Assembly (NCBI GenBank): GCA_026413225.1
Contig: CM048554.1
Coordinates: 91,863,963-91,927,962, forward strand
Direction of reading: 5' to 3'
Length of the DNA: 64,000 bases
From: Otis tarda
Lineage: Eukaryota > Chordata > Aves > Otidiformes > Otididae
The notes under the pieces were generated by a model. It saw only the letters and a list, made by a program, of their open reading frames with translations. It was not told the DNA's origin and made no database searches. Below, piece after piece: positions 14,075-28,673 of this stretch. A program made the translations under genes and the position numbers. Each line of letters opens with the position of its first letter. The stretch's first letter is position 1.

Positions 14075-17000
14075 GTGAGTACCTGAGACAGTGCAAAGAG
14101 TATCCACAATGTCCCAGGGTCTGTCAGTTCAGCAGTGACATGGTCTGGTATTTTCTGTGTTTAAATGACACTAAACTCATGTGTAAACTATTTGTAAATG
14201 TTGATCCAGTCACGTTATTAGTAAGTACATTACTGTGCAAGTCTAGAGCTGGAGGAATACCACTGAATGTTCCTGTAGTATGCGCTTGAATTAAGAAACA
14301 AATTTGTTTTGAATTACTCATGCCCGTTTTGGGTTCACCTCCTGGTAGCTTTTGATCAGATGTTATTTATGTTGGCTAAGTTTGGGGCTGGCTTGCTCAG
14401 CCAAGCGCTGCATTTTGTGAAGGACGGAGCACTGTCACAGCAGGAGGTCAGGGTAAGGAAAACCACAACACACATTAGGATACTGGCACACAAGTGGCAG
14501 GGACTTTGCTATGCCCTTCGCATTTCGGCTTGCCAAGTCACAAAGCATTTACATCATTTTTCATATTTTTGAAGACATGTGCCTCAGGCAAGATCTACAT
14601 TCCCCTGGAAGAAAATATTTTTGTGTTTTACAAAATATGTCCAGCCTGCGATGGACTATCTCAGTGTTTATCCCACAGGCTTTTACGCTCCAGGTTTTTT
14701 TCTGCAAGTGTGTTTTCCCTGTGGGAGTAATTTGTTCTCTGAGTTTCTAAGAAAAGAAAGAGCACCTACCTGAGGTGAAGAATGAGCACTGAGTAACAGC
14801 TTCAGTTTTTCAATATGAAATTTTCATACTCATACCATACTGTTTGAAACCAATCCACAAAGTTGGGGTTTTTTAAAAAAAAAAAGCTCTGAGAAGAATA
14901 CTTAAGGCAAGTTCAAAGAAGAAATGCTTTTGAGGAAACCACAGTCTGGTGGCAGACATTTGCAAAAAGCCAGGAGCTAAATTGTTTTGTGTATTTCCTG
15001 AGCTCAGCTCAGCGCCGGCTTTGAGTAGGTGGCACATGAGCTGAAGTGACCCTATTTCCTGGTGTAATAGCTGCTGGTTTTCTGTCTCTTTGTTTTCCTG
15101 GGTTGACTGGCAAACTTTAAAGGACAAAAAATGCTTCTGCATCTTAGCAATTTGATTCTTTTAGCAGAAAATAAAAAATTGTTGTATTTCCAAGTAAGGA
15201 GCAATTTCACATCTGATTCTCATAGATGTAATTTTTTCTCCATGCTGAATATCCATGTCTGTGTGGACATGCAGGCAACTAAAGTGCTAGAAAAGTGAAA
15301 GTTTTATTGAAATACCATTTACATTTCTCTTTACATTTTATATTCACTTTAATTTGACAATTGTTGCCTTCTTATAATTCCTGCTCAACACATGAAGGCT
15401 ACTAAATAGCCTAAGATTATGACATTTTGAACTAACTTCCTTCAATGAACTGATTAAAAAGCTTTCTGTCTCACATTATTACTGCTGAGATACCAAGTCT
15501 CATCTCTGTGGGCATTTTCTCATACTTGCTTTTTTGTGTCTTTTAAACTTCAGCTTTTCTACATTCTACAATAAAAAAAAAAACAATTAAAAAAGAAGAA
15601 TTTGAGTTTGAACTTCTATTGAAAACAGATCTTTAAGAGCAACTAAATCCACTGGCTTTAGTCGCCAGTGCCTCCGTACTGGTGACTGTGGGGGAAGAAT
15701 TGCAGTGCCGAAGCCCTTTTGATTTATGTTGAGTGACATGAGAAACCTGATGTTTGCTATTTAATCTACTTTGTTTGTCTAAGGCACTAATGAGAAAATT
15801 TGTTTCAAGTTTAGTAGCGACCAAGCAGAGAGAACATGGCATGTAGCTAAACATAGAAAACCATCCCTCCCACTCCGGAGCCCTCCTCCCAGATCACTTG
15901 CACAGAGGATTAGCAAAATCAGGATGGGCTGGAAACCACTCATTAGTGTATAGCCTTGAATTATCTCAACTCCTTATCTTTGTTTGCTGAGTGCACATGA
16001 AACAGGCTGCACCCACATCTTTGTAGGTATTAAAAACTAAAAGTAGTATCATTTGAGGGCTATATTGTCAGTGAAAAAGAGGGTGGTGGGATGACGTCTC
16101 AGGAGAACCCCACGGGGGCAATCAGCAATAGATTTTTGTCAAAAAGAGTTTAAAATAGAAAGATTTAGTTGCATTAGGTTAAAACATACAAAAACACCCC
16201 CATACTCACTTAATCTGTAAGTTAGGACAAGGAACTACCTTACCCAAAGGCATTTCTCAGGGTCCTGCCTAGGCATTCTTGTTTTATAAATACCACTATA
16301 TATATAATTTATTTTACTGTAGTGCTTTGAGGCCTGAGGGTTATTTTATTAAGAGTTGAACAGACTTGTAGTCTCCATAAAAAAGAAAAGGGACACGAAG
16401 GTGAACTTTGCCCGTCAGCCACTCTGCTGCACTCACAGTTAAAATGTTAATGAGACAGGGTGAGCCAGAGGAAGAACAGTCCTGTGGGACACCAATCTCA
16501 CAGCAGTCCGGTACAATGAGAGCAGTAATAATTTCTGTCCTGGTTCTAAGTAATTTAAGTAATTTCTGTCTCCACAGTATTTCACCAATCTTTCCCAACT
16601 ACTGATGCCCACACCAGCTTTTAGAGGCCACATCTGCTTTTGCTGTCCTGTGAAAGTTTGAACAAGATAAGAAAGGGAAATTCTTTAAGAGCAGAAATAT
16701 GCCTCTGTTCTAATGTATTTCTAGCACTCTCTTAATGTATTTGCTTTGGAATTTTTTTTGCATACACTTTCATACATTATCTCTAATCCATCCACATCAA
16801 CATGATATGAAAGCAAACAATCCCTATGAGGGACTAATTATTAGGTCAGCCTTGCACAGGAAGGAAATAACTGGAAAACATGATTTTTCAGGAACAATTA
16901 TGCATGAAAAGTATAAAAAAGAGAAAATTGTACACAGAGATATTAAAAATGTAGACAGCTAGGACGGGTAAATGGAGAAAGCTGGAGGGCCTGACTGTTG

Positions 17001-17427
17001 CTGTTGGCTCTGCAACACAAAGTGCAACTGAGTTGTAGAAAGGTTGTGGAAAAGGTTAGAATGTTACAGGAAAAGAGTAGTGACAACCCTTTGCCAGACA
17101 GAGATGAAAGAAATCTGGTACTTTCAGTGAAAGGTGCTTCTACAGACATGGTGGCTGAAGTGTTTTGCAAATTTCCCTATAGTACGCTATAATGATATCT
17201 AAAGATGGGAATGTTTTCAAAGTTAGGGACAGTATTTTCTACTTTTACCATTCAACCACAGTTCCCCTTTACCATGCTTGGCCATGTCAGCCACTGTTCC
17301 GGTACCATCAAGTTGTCCTTGAGCATCTCCTATCCCTGTGAGTGCAAAACTGCCATCTTCTTCCTGAGGAGGCTGAGGAATAAAGAGAAGAGCTCAGAGA
17401 CCTTTGGTGGCAGATGGTGGGGTATAA

Positions 17428-17600
17428 AATCACAGAATAGTTTGGGTTGGAAGGGACCTTTAAAGGTCATCTAGTCCAACCCCCCTGCAAGGAGCAGGGA
17501 CATCTCCAACCAGATCAAGTTGCTCAGAGCCCCATATAACCTGGCCTGGAATGTTTCCAGGGATGGGGCATCTGCCACCTCTCTGGGCAACCTGTTAAGG
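17428..17600 (-). mobile_element. CR1 LINE 3' fragment, antisense
   Basis: Read on the minus strand, this is the last ~170 bp of a CR1 element. It runs from 'aacaggttgcccagagagg' through 'atgccccatccctgga' and 'ttgcaggggggttgga' to 'aaggtcccttccaaccca' and a terminal 'attctgtgatt'. It includes the end of the RT ORF (SLETFQARL) and the 3'UTR. The copy is well preserved. It belongs to the same subfamily as the fragments at 46506 and 46879, since all three carry the 'ctttaaaggtcccttcc' block. Confidence 0.93.
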
Positions 17601-20600
17601 AGTCTCTGGTCTGGCAGGTGGAGAGTGAAGGGTCTGACTGGAGCTGCACTGACAACGTGGCTTGCAGTGGACACCTGAATAGCAGGCAACCACACAGCAA
17701 GAGCTGCAATGATGAAGTTGGTCCTCCCAGCACAGGCAGCCTCCTGGTCTTGAGCCACGCTTTGGGGCGTGGAGCTGGCAGCATGAGCTTGGGCATCGGC
17801 TGAGCTGACTGCAGCTACACAGGCTATTGACATTTCCCTACCCCAAAAGGTCTTGTGTAAAGCAGGCTTAACGTGAAGTGGCACTTGGTTATTCTCTTCT
17901 CTGGCTAGTCCCAGCCCTCTCACCTCTTTAGGGAACTGCAGGAAGGAAATAAATAAATAAATCTTTAGGATCGACTATAAACTTTTTTATTTGATCAGCA
18001 GGGCTTTTTCTTCTGATGGAAAGGGAGAGAGCTCTGTGTAACCTCGGCATTGCTTCGACCTCTCAATTGACCTAAGAGATGAGGTTTAAAATCCTGACAT
18101 TTTTAGAGGTGCTAATCTCTGAACAATTTGTCTTGTACTCTTCTTTTAATCCAGTTTGTTGACAGCACATTTTGATGCTATTAAAAGCACTGGAAAGCTC
18201 CTATTGATTTTAATGGTTCAGAAACATTATGTTTCTGAACGTGGTGAGGACCACGGAACCAGTCCTGCAGGACGGATGGCAGAAATAGCCAGAAGGCCTT
18301 CAAAAATGGGGAGAGGAGGGAGTTTCTTTCATAGGCTTGGGACGTGGTTTGTCAGACCAAGGGTGCGATGTGGCAGAAAGGCTTTATTGGAGCTCGTTCA
18401 GGGAGATCTGTGCAACTGCTTTGTGAGTAATTTGATCATTTCCAGCACCATCCCCAAGACTGCCGAGCCTTTTACCCCACCACACAACATGTCAGTAAAT
18501 ACACACTCAGTATCTAATGTAAGTATTGTCTGTCTGGAAGCATCGATATTATGTGTAGTCACATTTTATTGTAAGACTTCATGGAAGCGATGAGGATTTA
18601 AAATTGGCTCTTATTTTCCTTGCTGCGGCTTCAAATTATTCTTTACAACCACAGTGACAGTGTTCCCAGTGCACTGAAGCATTTTGCATTTTCCTCAAAG
18701 GCAAGGCCGAGGATTCAGTCTGTACTTCCTAAGCAGTGCCCTGCTAAATCTGGTTTTAGTTAAACCCTCTTTTTGAAGTACATGACCATAATTAGATCTG
18801 CTTAGAGGAGACAGCAGGACTGTGACCCCCGATCATTCCTCCACAAAGTTTCCTTTCAGTCTTCGAGTAAAATTGTCTCCTCTCTGCCTCCCCCATCACA
18901 GCACCCCCAGCAAGGAATGCACTGGCAAGTCCCTCGGCGGTCTGTGATAATACATTCCTCTCCGCTTTGGTCATCCTGGCACCAAGATGCTCTTGGCTGC
19001 TCCACTGGTGATGTAATTCTGGGCCCGCATCACCTGCAAAGGAAACTGATCTGCAAGCAATAAAGCACACAGCCGTCTCGAAACAAAAATGAGAGTGTTG
19101 ATGTTAGCAAGTTTTTTAAATCTTTTCCTCCCCTTTTTTTCATTTCTGCGTTTATTACCAAAGCTCTCTTTCTCCATTTTCCCACGAGACGGCAGCACCA
19201 AGCCTTTCACTGAGAAGTGCTGGCACTTTTGTTTCCCTGTATTTCGTGGACCCAAGCAAGTGTAAAGTCTGGAGTGTGATATAACTTGGAGATTTGGTGT
19301 GCGTTACCTTTCCAGTTTGCATTTGCTCTTGGTTTTTATTGAGATTGTAAAATAAAGAAGCAGGCAGGAAGACAATTACTTGTTTAGAGAACAATCGAGC
19401 AAAAAGTATGAAGTGTTCAGGGATAATAAATCTCTGTGATTTACCAGTTTAAGGCTGAATTCTCTGGTAAGAATAGCCCCATACAGAGATTGGAGTGAGG
19501 CCTATGGTGCAAACATATAGAACAGACTTTGGCCTGTAATTGTGTAATCTGTTGGTGATTCCTTTAAAGTCTGGAAATTAAGTTACTTTACGGAAAGATT
19601 TTTGCTGTTTTTTTTTTCCTGCAAGAGTTCTTAGCCTTATTTGTACTCTGACTTTTTTTCTCATATGGTGATTGTTTCTGTGTCCTGGTTTCCAAATTGT
19701 GACCCAAAAAAAAGGAAAAGCCAGCCCGATGGGACTGTGGGAATTCACCATTGCCTACAGTAGTTACTCATCTTACCGCACATTACTGGCTGTAGTAGAG
19801 CACTGAGTCACTCTCTGTCTACTTTTCAACTTTTAATCGTATAATATAGAAGAGAAGGGCAACAGTACAATTTTCATTCTTTTCTTTTAGGTTGACGTGC
19901 TATCTGTATGGTTTGGAAACACTTTTTTTTTCTGTCAATGTAATATATTTGCAGGATCACAGATCACAAATTCTGTGGTAGTCTATTAAAAGAAATAAAT
20001 GAAAAAACCTGGCAATGACAAATACCATTTCTGCACAGTTAAGTAAACCTGAAGGTCATCCATTTTGCAGGTCCTGTTTTACAGCTCTAGCTGACGGCAA
20101 AGCAGTGACTGCTCGAAGTTTATATTTTAACTAACGAGTCTGGTCCCAAGTTACAACAAAACGGCTCCAAAGGTAATTTAAAAATGAGAGAACAAATAGC
20201 CACTTTGGACTGTGGAGAAACAATATGAAAGTATTGTGAGTCTTACACAACGTGAGGCTTGCCATGAGCTGGGACTAATCCAAATCCATCTCTTCACACT
20301 TGGATAGTCCTCAAAACTGTCCAGTCTTTCAGTCACTTCTGGGATTATATAAAATGGCATCATGTGTTGTTTCAGCTATTCTTCCAAAATTATTTCTAAG
20401 TAGGCATCAGCTTTGCAGCCCTTGAGAGAGAATTATTATACAAAACTATATGTAGTTCATAGCAAGTTAATTCCTAGCAAGTTTGCTTGCTAAAATCATC
20501 AATTCAAATGCTCCCAGGGTCAGACAGGGGGAAGAAATTACTTCATTCAAAATCTACTCACGAACCCAAACTCTGTCCAGGGTGCAATAGGTAAGAATTT

Positions 20601-22926
20601 TAACATTTAATGGGCCTTTGGCATGTTTCAGAGTTATTATACTACTGAAATAAATATCAGTTCACAGCTCTACAGAGACCATCTTTTTAAGTTGTCATTT
20701 TTTTAGGCAAAGAAAACAAGAACTGAATCAGGGTCATGTTGGGAAAATTGCTTCCTCATTCAGAAAGATTAGAAACAGGTTTCAGTGGAAGTGCCAGGTT
20801 TCACTGAATTTCTAAAAATTTTAGATAGATGCCACTTATTTAGAAGTTTAAGTACATGCTGATAGGCACTCAAGCTTGAACATATTTGATATTTCCTTTA
20901 CATTTAAATGGAAGTTTACCTGTGCAGAGATGTGCAGGCTGATTAGCGAAGTACATGAGTTACTATTTTGATTAATGCCCTACAAATATCCAAAACCTGT
21001 TATACATGGTCAGATAACTTTCACTAAGTTGTGTGAAGAACCTCAAGATATCATCTGACTTGGGGGGGTTATTCTGATTCAGTAAGCCTATACGGAAGCT
21101 TTCCTAACCCTGAACAGATGTAATGCTTTTTCCATCTTCTTTCCCAAAAAGGGTGCTAAGTTGTGCATCCCTTCTCATTCCTGCAGTATCTCCACTAGCA
21201 GTGGAGAATAGGAATAATGAGTTTTATATTTCCATCATTTCAGTTTTTCTTTCTTTTTAAGGCTTAAGGCAAAAGAAAAAAAAAACCAGAAGGTGCAAAA
21301 ATTCAAACCAAACATTCTTGTGAAATTTGCCAAAGCTTGTGCAAATGTGAGGAGGAAGAAATGCAGAATGCAAAATGTACCAGTCAGTGCATATTTGTAA
21401 AGCTTCTGTGATAAAATATTGTGTTGCCATAGTGTTTGGACTAATTTTTTTTCAAAAGCATTAAAAAAGCCATTTTGAGTGTAAGCTAACAATTATAAAT
21501 GTCATCAAAGAAAATCTGGTGGCTTAATTCACAAGGCCAGCTAGTCAAAAAACCATACCAAATAGCCCTGTGATTATGCCATTCACCTGGACTATGGGAG
21601 ACTTTCAATCCTCCTGCCATCCTGTTCGGATCCGAACTCACCTCTCTGAGGAGGTCTTTCTGGTCATGTAATTGGGTCTCTTGGAGTGTCTGTTCCTATT
21701 CTTCCCAGGTAAAATTGTTCCACTTTTACAAGTCACTTTTATACTTTTTGAGTTGTTTTCACCAAAGGGGTGAAAATCTTCTTGTAGGTCAGGGCTTGGG
21801 TATTCAAGTTCCCCGAGGCACAGGAATTCACAGAGCCTGGTCTCTCCATCTCCTGAAAAGCAAGGATTTTTCACTTGTTGGCTTGGTGAATGGTGCCAAG
21901 ATACAGCCCTCTCTATCTGCTGCTTTTCTTAAAATGATAAAAATGGAAATAAAATTACTTAGTCAAGATGAACAATTGTTTCACTGAAATCCTCGTGAAA
22001 CTTCTTTTCTGCTTGAATGAGAGAGAAAAATAAAGTGTTTTTTTTTTCTTTGATAATTACGTATTGAAATTTTGGTTCAGCTCTGGAACTGAAAAATCAA
22101 TTACTCACACGGCTCTCTTATCCAGTTGCTTATAGTAAGGAATGATTAATAGTAATGTAGCTGACTATGTAATGCTTTAATGAGAAAAGATAAAGGAATG
22201 AACAGAAATGAGGCTAAATTACAGCAGAGTGACAGCAGTGCTTTTCTGATGATAGCAATTATGTCATAGGTGAAAAAGTATCTCTTGGTGACAAGTATGT
22301 ATATCACAGGATGAAAGTTCCCCTACAGTTCCATTTAAAATGTTTATTTTCAGAGGAACTGGAAAGGGATAGACATATTCTCTTTCATCATTTAAGTATC
22401 AGGTTTTTCCTGGATGACTTAACTTGTTTTAGAACAATGCATAGCTTTCAACATTTTTTCATTTTGCAAATTACTGACTGAGCTGTAACCCCAGTTTCCA
22501 AAACCAGTAGGAGCAAAACAGTGTCCCTACTGGTGAAAGGCAGGCAGGCGGTGCAGAGGATAGAGCTTTGCCGCTTGCAGTTGTTGCGCAGCTCAGGCTT
22601 TGTGGGCACTGCTAATCCTGTGATGGAGATGTGTCCTGGTTTGACTGGCTCATGTCCTTACCTGACAGACCATGTGCCCTTGGTCCAACTTGCTTTCAAT
22701 GGTAGATTCTATTGCTTTGTGTCCGTCATTAGCACGCCCAGCTGCTCTCTGCATCCCACTCCTTCGGGTCTTAGGAAATAACTAACCCCTAAAAACGCCC
22801 ACCTGACGCTGGATTTTATGAGCACAAAGCTGGCACTGGTGCAATTCCTTTGAAGTCAGTAGAGCTTGTCTTGATTAATAGGATTAATGAGAATCAGGGT
22901 AGAAACTCTGAAAAATGCTAAAATTA

Positions 22927-22978
22927 TGTGTGTGTGTGTATGTACCTCTAGAAGTATATATATATATATGCATATATA
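22927..22978. repeat. (TG)n/(TA)n microsatellites
   Basis: A short TG run (about 22928-22940) is followed by an alternating TA stretch with a central TATGCATA near 22957-22978. This is low-complexity intronic DNA. Confidence 0.8.
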
Positions 22979-25900
22979 ATGTATTACATACAGCAGTTTC
23001 TTGAGTGGAGTTATAGCTCCTGGATAAGAGTTTACTCTCCAGCAAAATAACTTATCAACAATACTTATTTCCTATGTGATTATATTTCATTTAATTTCTC
23101 TACACATTTCTGTTTATGACAGTAATAACTTATTAGTATATTATTTTTACATAATGTATACAGCCGGATAACGCCTTTGTATTTTGAGTTATTTTTAGTC
23201 AGTATTGCCTATTGATTCTGCCAAGGAAGCTGTATGCTTTTCCAGACTGATTTTGCTTGTCTTTGTATGTGAGGCATCATTTGCGCTTATGTCACTACAA
23301 CATTTTTTAAAATACTAGTGACTTTGTAAGAGAGGATGCTCAGTGGAAGTCAACAGCTGACAACCAAATACCTGATTAGAAAACAACAGGGCAGGGATAT
23401 GTAAGCCCTCTAGTTATTTAGAGGGCAACACAGACATAGTAGAAAGAAATTTTAAGGCAAGCAGAGGCAAGAAGAGCACCTTCTAATTTACACTTACTGT
23501 ATGAAACCAGCCCGGTTTCTCCTTGCTTGCTCTCTGTCTGGGTACATGAGTTTTCCCTCTCCTGTCCTTCCACCGTCCAAATGCTCAACAGGCTGGTGAT
23601 CAGGAAAGGGATTTTGCAAGCTGGAATTATTTCAGACTGAGGAGAGTAATAAAACCAGGTTTGTCATTCACTGGGCAAGTAATGCAGCTCATAGGCGCTG
23701 GTGCAAGAGGCAGCCCTCGTGGTAAGTCTTTCTTCAAATGGAAGCAGCTATGGCTGATGCTCTTGCGGGATGGCTGTGGTCAGCCCATGTCTCCCTGGTC
23801 CTCAGAACAACCCCCTCACCATTCTGTGTGGAAAGACATGCATTTCCTCAGTCCCGAAAAACCTCGGGTGGAGAACGATGTTCAGCTCAGGCAGGATGAC
23901 AGGACTTCCAAGGATGTGAAACAGCAAGTCTGGGCAACCAAAATACGTATCGGCCCCAAAATCAGGTGACTATGAACATTCAGATTTATATGTGTGGTGT
24001 TGTTTTTCTTTTTTTTAAACACTTTTTCCCCTCTTTAAATTCTTCGTTAATTGCATTCCATAAATCTATGCAAGTCTTTTTTTGGATCCTGCTCTAATCA
24101 GCTACAAGTAGGAGGTTAAAATAGCAGGCTCAAATCTCAGGGCAGTCTAGCCCCTGGGTGAGTGTTGTGGGGTGTACAGTGGGGACAGTCTTCTAAAATT
24201 GCCTCTCAATAGACGCAAATAATTGGTGTCTAATGCAAGCAGCAAACCTAAGAATTGCATGAGCTGCAGTAATTACCTATGTGGTAGTAGAAAAGCTTTG
24301 TGTAGGGGTAAGGTTTTTTGTTTGGGATTTTTTTCAGAGTTGTGGTGGGTTTTGGGGTTTTTTCGGCGGGGGGGGGGTGTGTGTAGAAGGTGTACTATTT
24401 ATGCTGCACCTCCAGAACACACAGGCAAAAAGCACTAGCAAAGGTGGGGTTGTGAGATGGATGTGGTATGCTCCTTTGTGTTCAGGGCAAGAGCTGAGGG
24501 TCCTGGCATGAAAATTAATAGAAATAGCTTCATAGCCTTTCAGACTGACAGTTGGGACACGCATATTAGGATGTGGTATGACAGCCAGGATTACTCTGTG
24601 CTGATGTTATTAAAATCTTATCAGTCTCTCTTTAGGTCACAAAAGCAGCCACTGACTACTTTTGTACAGCATTTGAAAATTTTACTGAGGATTCATTATT
24701 TGCTAAATCACTGACTATGGTGCTCACAGGAAGTCATGTTTAAAAATCAAGAAGAAATCTTCATAGGATTATTTACTTTTCTTCAGTTTTATATGTGTAT
24801 ATTGTTTTATTTTTATGTTGAGATGTGACTGAGGTGGCCAAATAGGATATAAACCAGTGCACACATAGCCTAAATCTGAGACCCTGCATTGAGGGAGATG
24901 GAGTTTTTATATTGACTCCACTTGAGCAGATTCTTGCTCTGAAGCTGCACTGCTGTTGTACAGCTGTGTGAAGTTTTCCATGCTTGAGTAGCCCAGTGCA
25001 TGCAATTATATAAATGATGCTACTTCCTTAATCCAGATTTTAAACCCCTTCACTTTTTTTTTTTTTAAACACTTCTCCCAAGGTGAGACCCTGTCATAGT
25101 GACTCCAGACACCATCATTTTTGGGTTGCTTGATGCTAAAACAAAGGAGCAATTCTTTGGAGCCTGTTTTCTCTCGTTTTTCCCACCTGTTTTATTCACT
25201 CTATCAAATACATTATTTCAGTGGCATGTCAAATGGGAAGCAGTGCGGTGGGCGACCTTTAGTTTTAGGTGTAGGACTCTGGTGCCTTTCAGTCCCAGTC
25301 ATTCACTGGTTCACCTTGCTTTGAGGAGAGGTCAGTGAGAAGAAGCACAAAAGAAAAGGAAGTCCAGAACAGGTCAGCAGGAGTTAGAGCAATGGTGCAA
25401 GAACTGAGCTGATGGAACTGGAAGGTAAAGGACAAGGAATAGTGAAGAGGCAAGTTTAGGGCAGGGGATGGCAGCCACAAGATGAAGAATGTGGGAAGTG
25501 AATCTGAATTAAGAGATTAATGAGAACAGAGGGAATGTCACTTGTTGGTGAAAGTAGAGTGCTGCAGAGCCTTCCAGAGGGAAGAAAGATGGTGAAGAGA
25601 TGAAGATGGAAGAGAGACTGAGATGTAAGCAAAAGAAGACAAATAAAGCAAAATACAGCAAAAATGAAGCAGAAAGCTTCTTATTGATGATGTTGCTTGA
25701 TGCGGTATAGCACAGGCACTGGGACTTCCCAGAACTTGTTTGCACCAACAGATGATACACTTAAGAGAAAAAAAAGTAATTCTTTCTTGATTTTCAGTTT
25801 CCAGTAAGAGAATATTCACTTTATGAGTTATGTATTGTCATGCTTAAAAATATAACTGTTATCTCTAGATGGAGCATTTCTGTTCTATAAAACCACATTC

Positions 25901-28495
25901 AGAGAAGTCAGGTGAGGGGGAGGCAGCAAAACGGGCAACAACAGAAAGCCAGCTGCCAACAGAACAAAAGCAACGCACTGGTGAAAATGAGTTCAGGGTT
26001 AATTCATGTCCCAGACCCAACTTGAGCGAAAGAGACCAAGACACTGACAGAAGTCTAAGTCTCTCCCGGCAAGCCGAGAACAGCCACGGCTCTCCCTGCT
26101 CTCAAAGCCTCAAGCTCACTCCTCCATGTCATTTTTCCACATGAACACCTAGCACATCGAAAGTGAGTAATTTGGGAAAGCAAGGGTGCTTTCCTGCTTT
26201 ACCTCCTTTTTACCAGAGTAGGTAAAGATTGCATTAGTGGGGTGCTCTGATAAAGCACGGATACGTGAAGCAGCCAGCGCTAAAAATGGCAGGTCCACAG
26301 GAGACAGGAAGGAACCATCCTGCCATGTGGCACTTCACTGAGGTCCTGGACACCTCTGCCTCTGACTCCAGAGATGCCTTGGTCAAAGGGCCACAGCCAG
26401 CTTCTATGACACTGTTGATGCTTACTCACAAAACAATTATCAAATCATACAACAAAACAGGATCCTTGACATAGAGGGGTCCTACTTCAGCTGTAATCAC
26501 CTTCACTTCAGGGAGTCCCACCACTACTGGAGATACTGAGCTTTCTCAGATATCAAAAGGAAACACACAAGTGTTAAGAAAGGAGAAAACCAGAAGAGAA
26601 AAAAAGAAGTATAAAAGGAAAACAAAGATGAAAATGCTTTTGTTAAACTTTTGAATCATACTTCCCTAAAAGGCAGCAGATCCTAATGTAGGGCAGTTTT
26701 CATGCTGCAAAGAGAAAAAGAATTTAAAATTTAGGGAGCATGACTTATTTAGACAGAGCTGAGGAGTAATAAAAAAGCCTGTGTGCAAATGTGTGTGCGT
26801 GAGCACACAGTTTCTTTAACAGCTGCAAGGAACAACCTGTTTTAAATAAGAACAAAGGTGAACAAAGCCAGTTGTCAGTGCAGCTCACCAAATGAATTTT
26901 TTTAGTGTGCATGACGTATGCCATATAAAATGTATTGCCTGAGATATAACAGCACAGAGCGCAACTTGAAGTCTTTTTCTCAGGCTTTTCTTACAAAGTC
27001 ATGTTTCAAGAAGTTACTGTAGTTATCCTCATTATTTATTTGTCTCCAAAAGGCAAGTGGATCACCTTGGTCTGTATATCTTCGGCAGCATATTAAAATC
27101 AGCTTCTCCCCTCCCTCAATATTCAAAGTTTTCATGTTCTATCAACTGAACTCATTAATATTTGTTACGCTTAGAGTAGACAAGTGGCTAAATAGAAAGT
27201 GGAGGACAGGTCTGACTTATCAAATGGGTCTGACTTACCAAAAGAAAGAAAAAAAAAAAACAAAATAATTATGGAAAGTTTTCACTGTTTTGAAGGTTTT
27301 ATGAACAAAAAAATTAAGTTGGTGAGCAATACAGCGTAAGTTTTCATGTATGTAAATAAACACAAATTTAGGAAAAGTTTTGTTTTGTACAAACAGAAAT
27401 ATTTGGGCTTTTCGCAACATGTTAGAGAGCTTGGAGAGAGTTGCAAGCGCAGCCTCCGCTATAAATGTAACATATGTTTCTGCACTGAAGATAAAGAGCC
27501 AACAGAGAGCAGAGCCGTCTGCTGGAAAGGTTGCAAACCCCTGTTTACAGAGAATTTTATAATCAGGCAATCATTTGTTACAAGTCCCAAAGATCCACAA
27601 GAGGAATCCATTGCTGTGCAGAGTTTAGTGCATTTTTAAAGAGAGCAACTTATCAAAGAAATGTGTAGTCTATTAGCACATCATTAAATAGTTAAACCAA
27701 TTCCATCTTTTGCTTCCCAGTTACTCTCCTCTATTGCAAACAATTGTGCCAGGTGCACAGTATAATATCTGACTTCCATATGCAAGTTGGAATTTGGGAT
27801 TCCTATCCATTCCCTCCCCGGCTTTTATTTCTTGCTGTTTTTCTTATCTGGCCTCACAATGTTGCAAGTGTTGCTTTACTCAGGATCGCATTGCTTGGAT
27901 TACTTCATCCCAATGAAAGCATAAACAAAAAGGTTAATGAAATTCTGAGCAGCAAGTTAGATTTTCCCAGCCTTTGATGTGACTTAAAAGTGAAGGTACA
28001 CTTGAGAAATAAGAACCCTTATATTTTTATATATACACATAATTTGATTCCTATGTAGTAAAAGAAAAGTTGTAAAGGCTAAAGGCCTGTTTGACCTTAG
28101 CTGTGACATCTGACGTGATGTCCTCTATAGCTCTGGTACTGCCATAGTGGTGGGTAGTTGGACTGGTGATGGAGAATACTTTAATTATGAAGTCTGGTGG
28201 TGGTACAGATGTATCTCAGCTAGTGCAGGGTATGTAGGCTCACCACTTTCTCTTAACAAGTCTTGCATCCATTTGTCTGTTGACTTGCACCCAGACAACT
28301 TCAGTCACTCTACGGCACCTTCCCTGGGCTTTTATTTCTATGATGCAGAGTAAGCTGGGGCAGCGGGTGGCCTGGGCTAAGTCCCCTCTCGGGATCACTG
28401 GTGGTCACAGGTGCTGCTGGCTATCATGAGGCAGTGTATGGGGTGTATGTCACCTTGTCTTAGTGATCTGACCTAATTTAGATTTTTTTCAACAT

Positions 28496-28673
28496 GAGGT
28501 TGGTCAGGCCCTGAACACGTTGCTCAGAGAGGCTATGATGTCTCTGTCCTTGGAGGTGTCCAAGACTCAAGTAGAGCAGCTCCTGTGCAACCTGCTCTCA
28601 CTGGACCTGCAGGGAGCTGGACTAAACAGCCCCAAGGTCCTTTCCAGCCTCAATCATTCTGTGGTTTTATGAT
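28496..28673 (+). mobile_element. CR1 LINE 3' fragment, degraded
   Basis: The fragment keeps CR1 landmarks in order on the + strand: 'gttgctcagagagg', 'tgatgtctctgtccttgga', 'ggtgtccaagactcaa', then 'ctggactaaacagccccaa', 'ggtcctttccagcct' and 'attctgtggttttatgat'. The coding part is broken. It is more diverged than the copies at 30463 and 35624 and is an older insertion. Confidence 0.82.
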
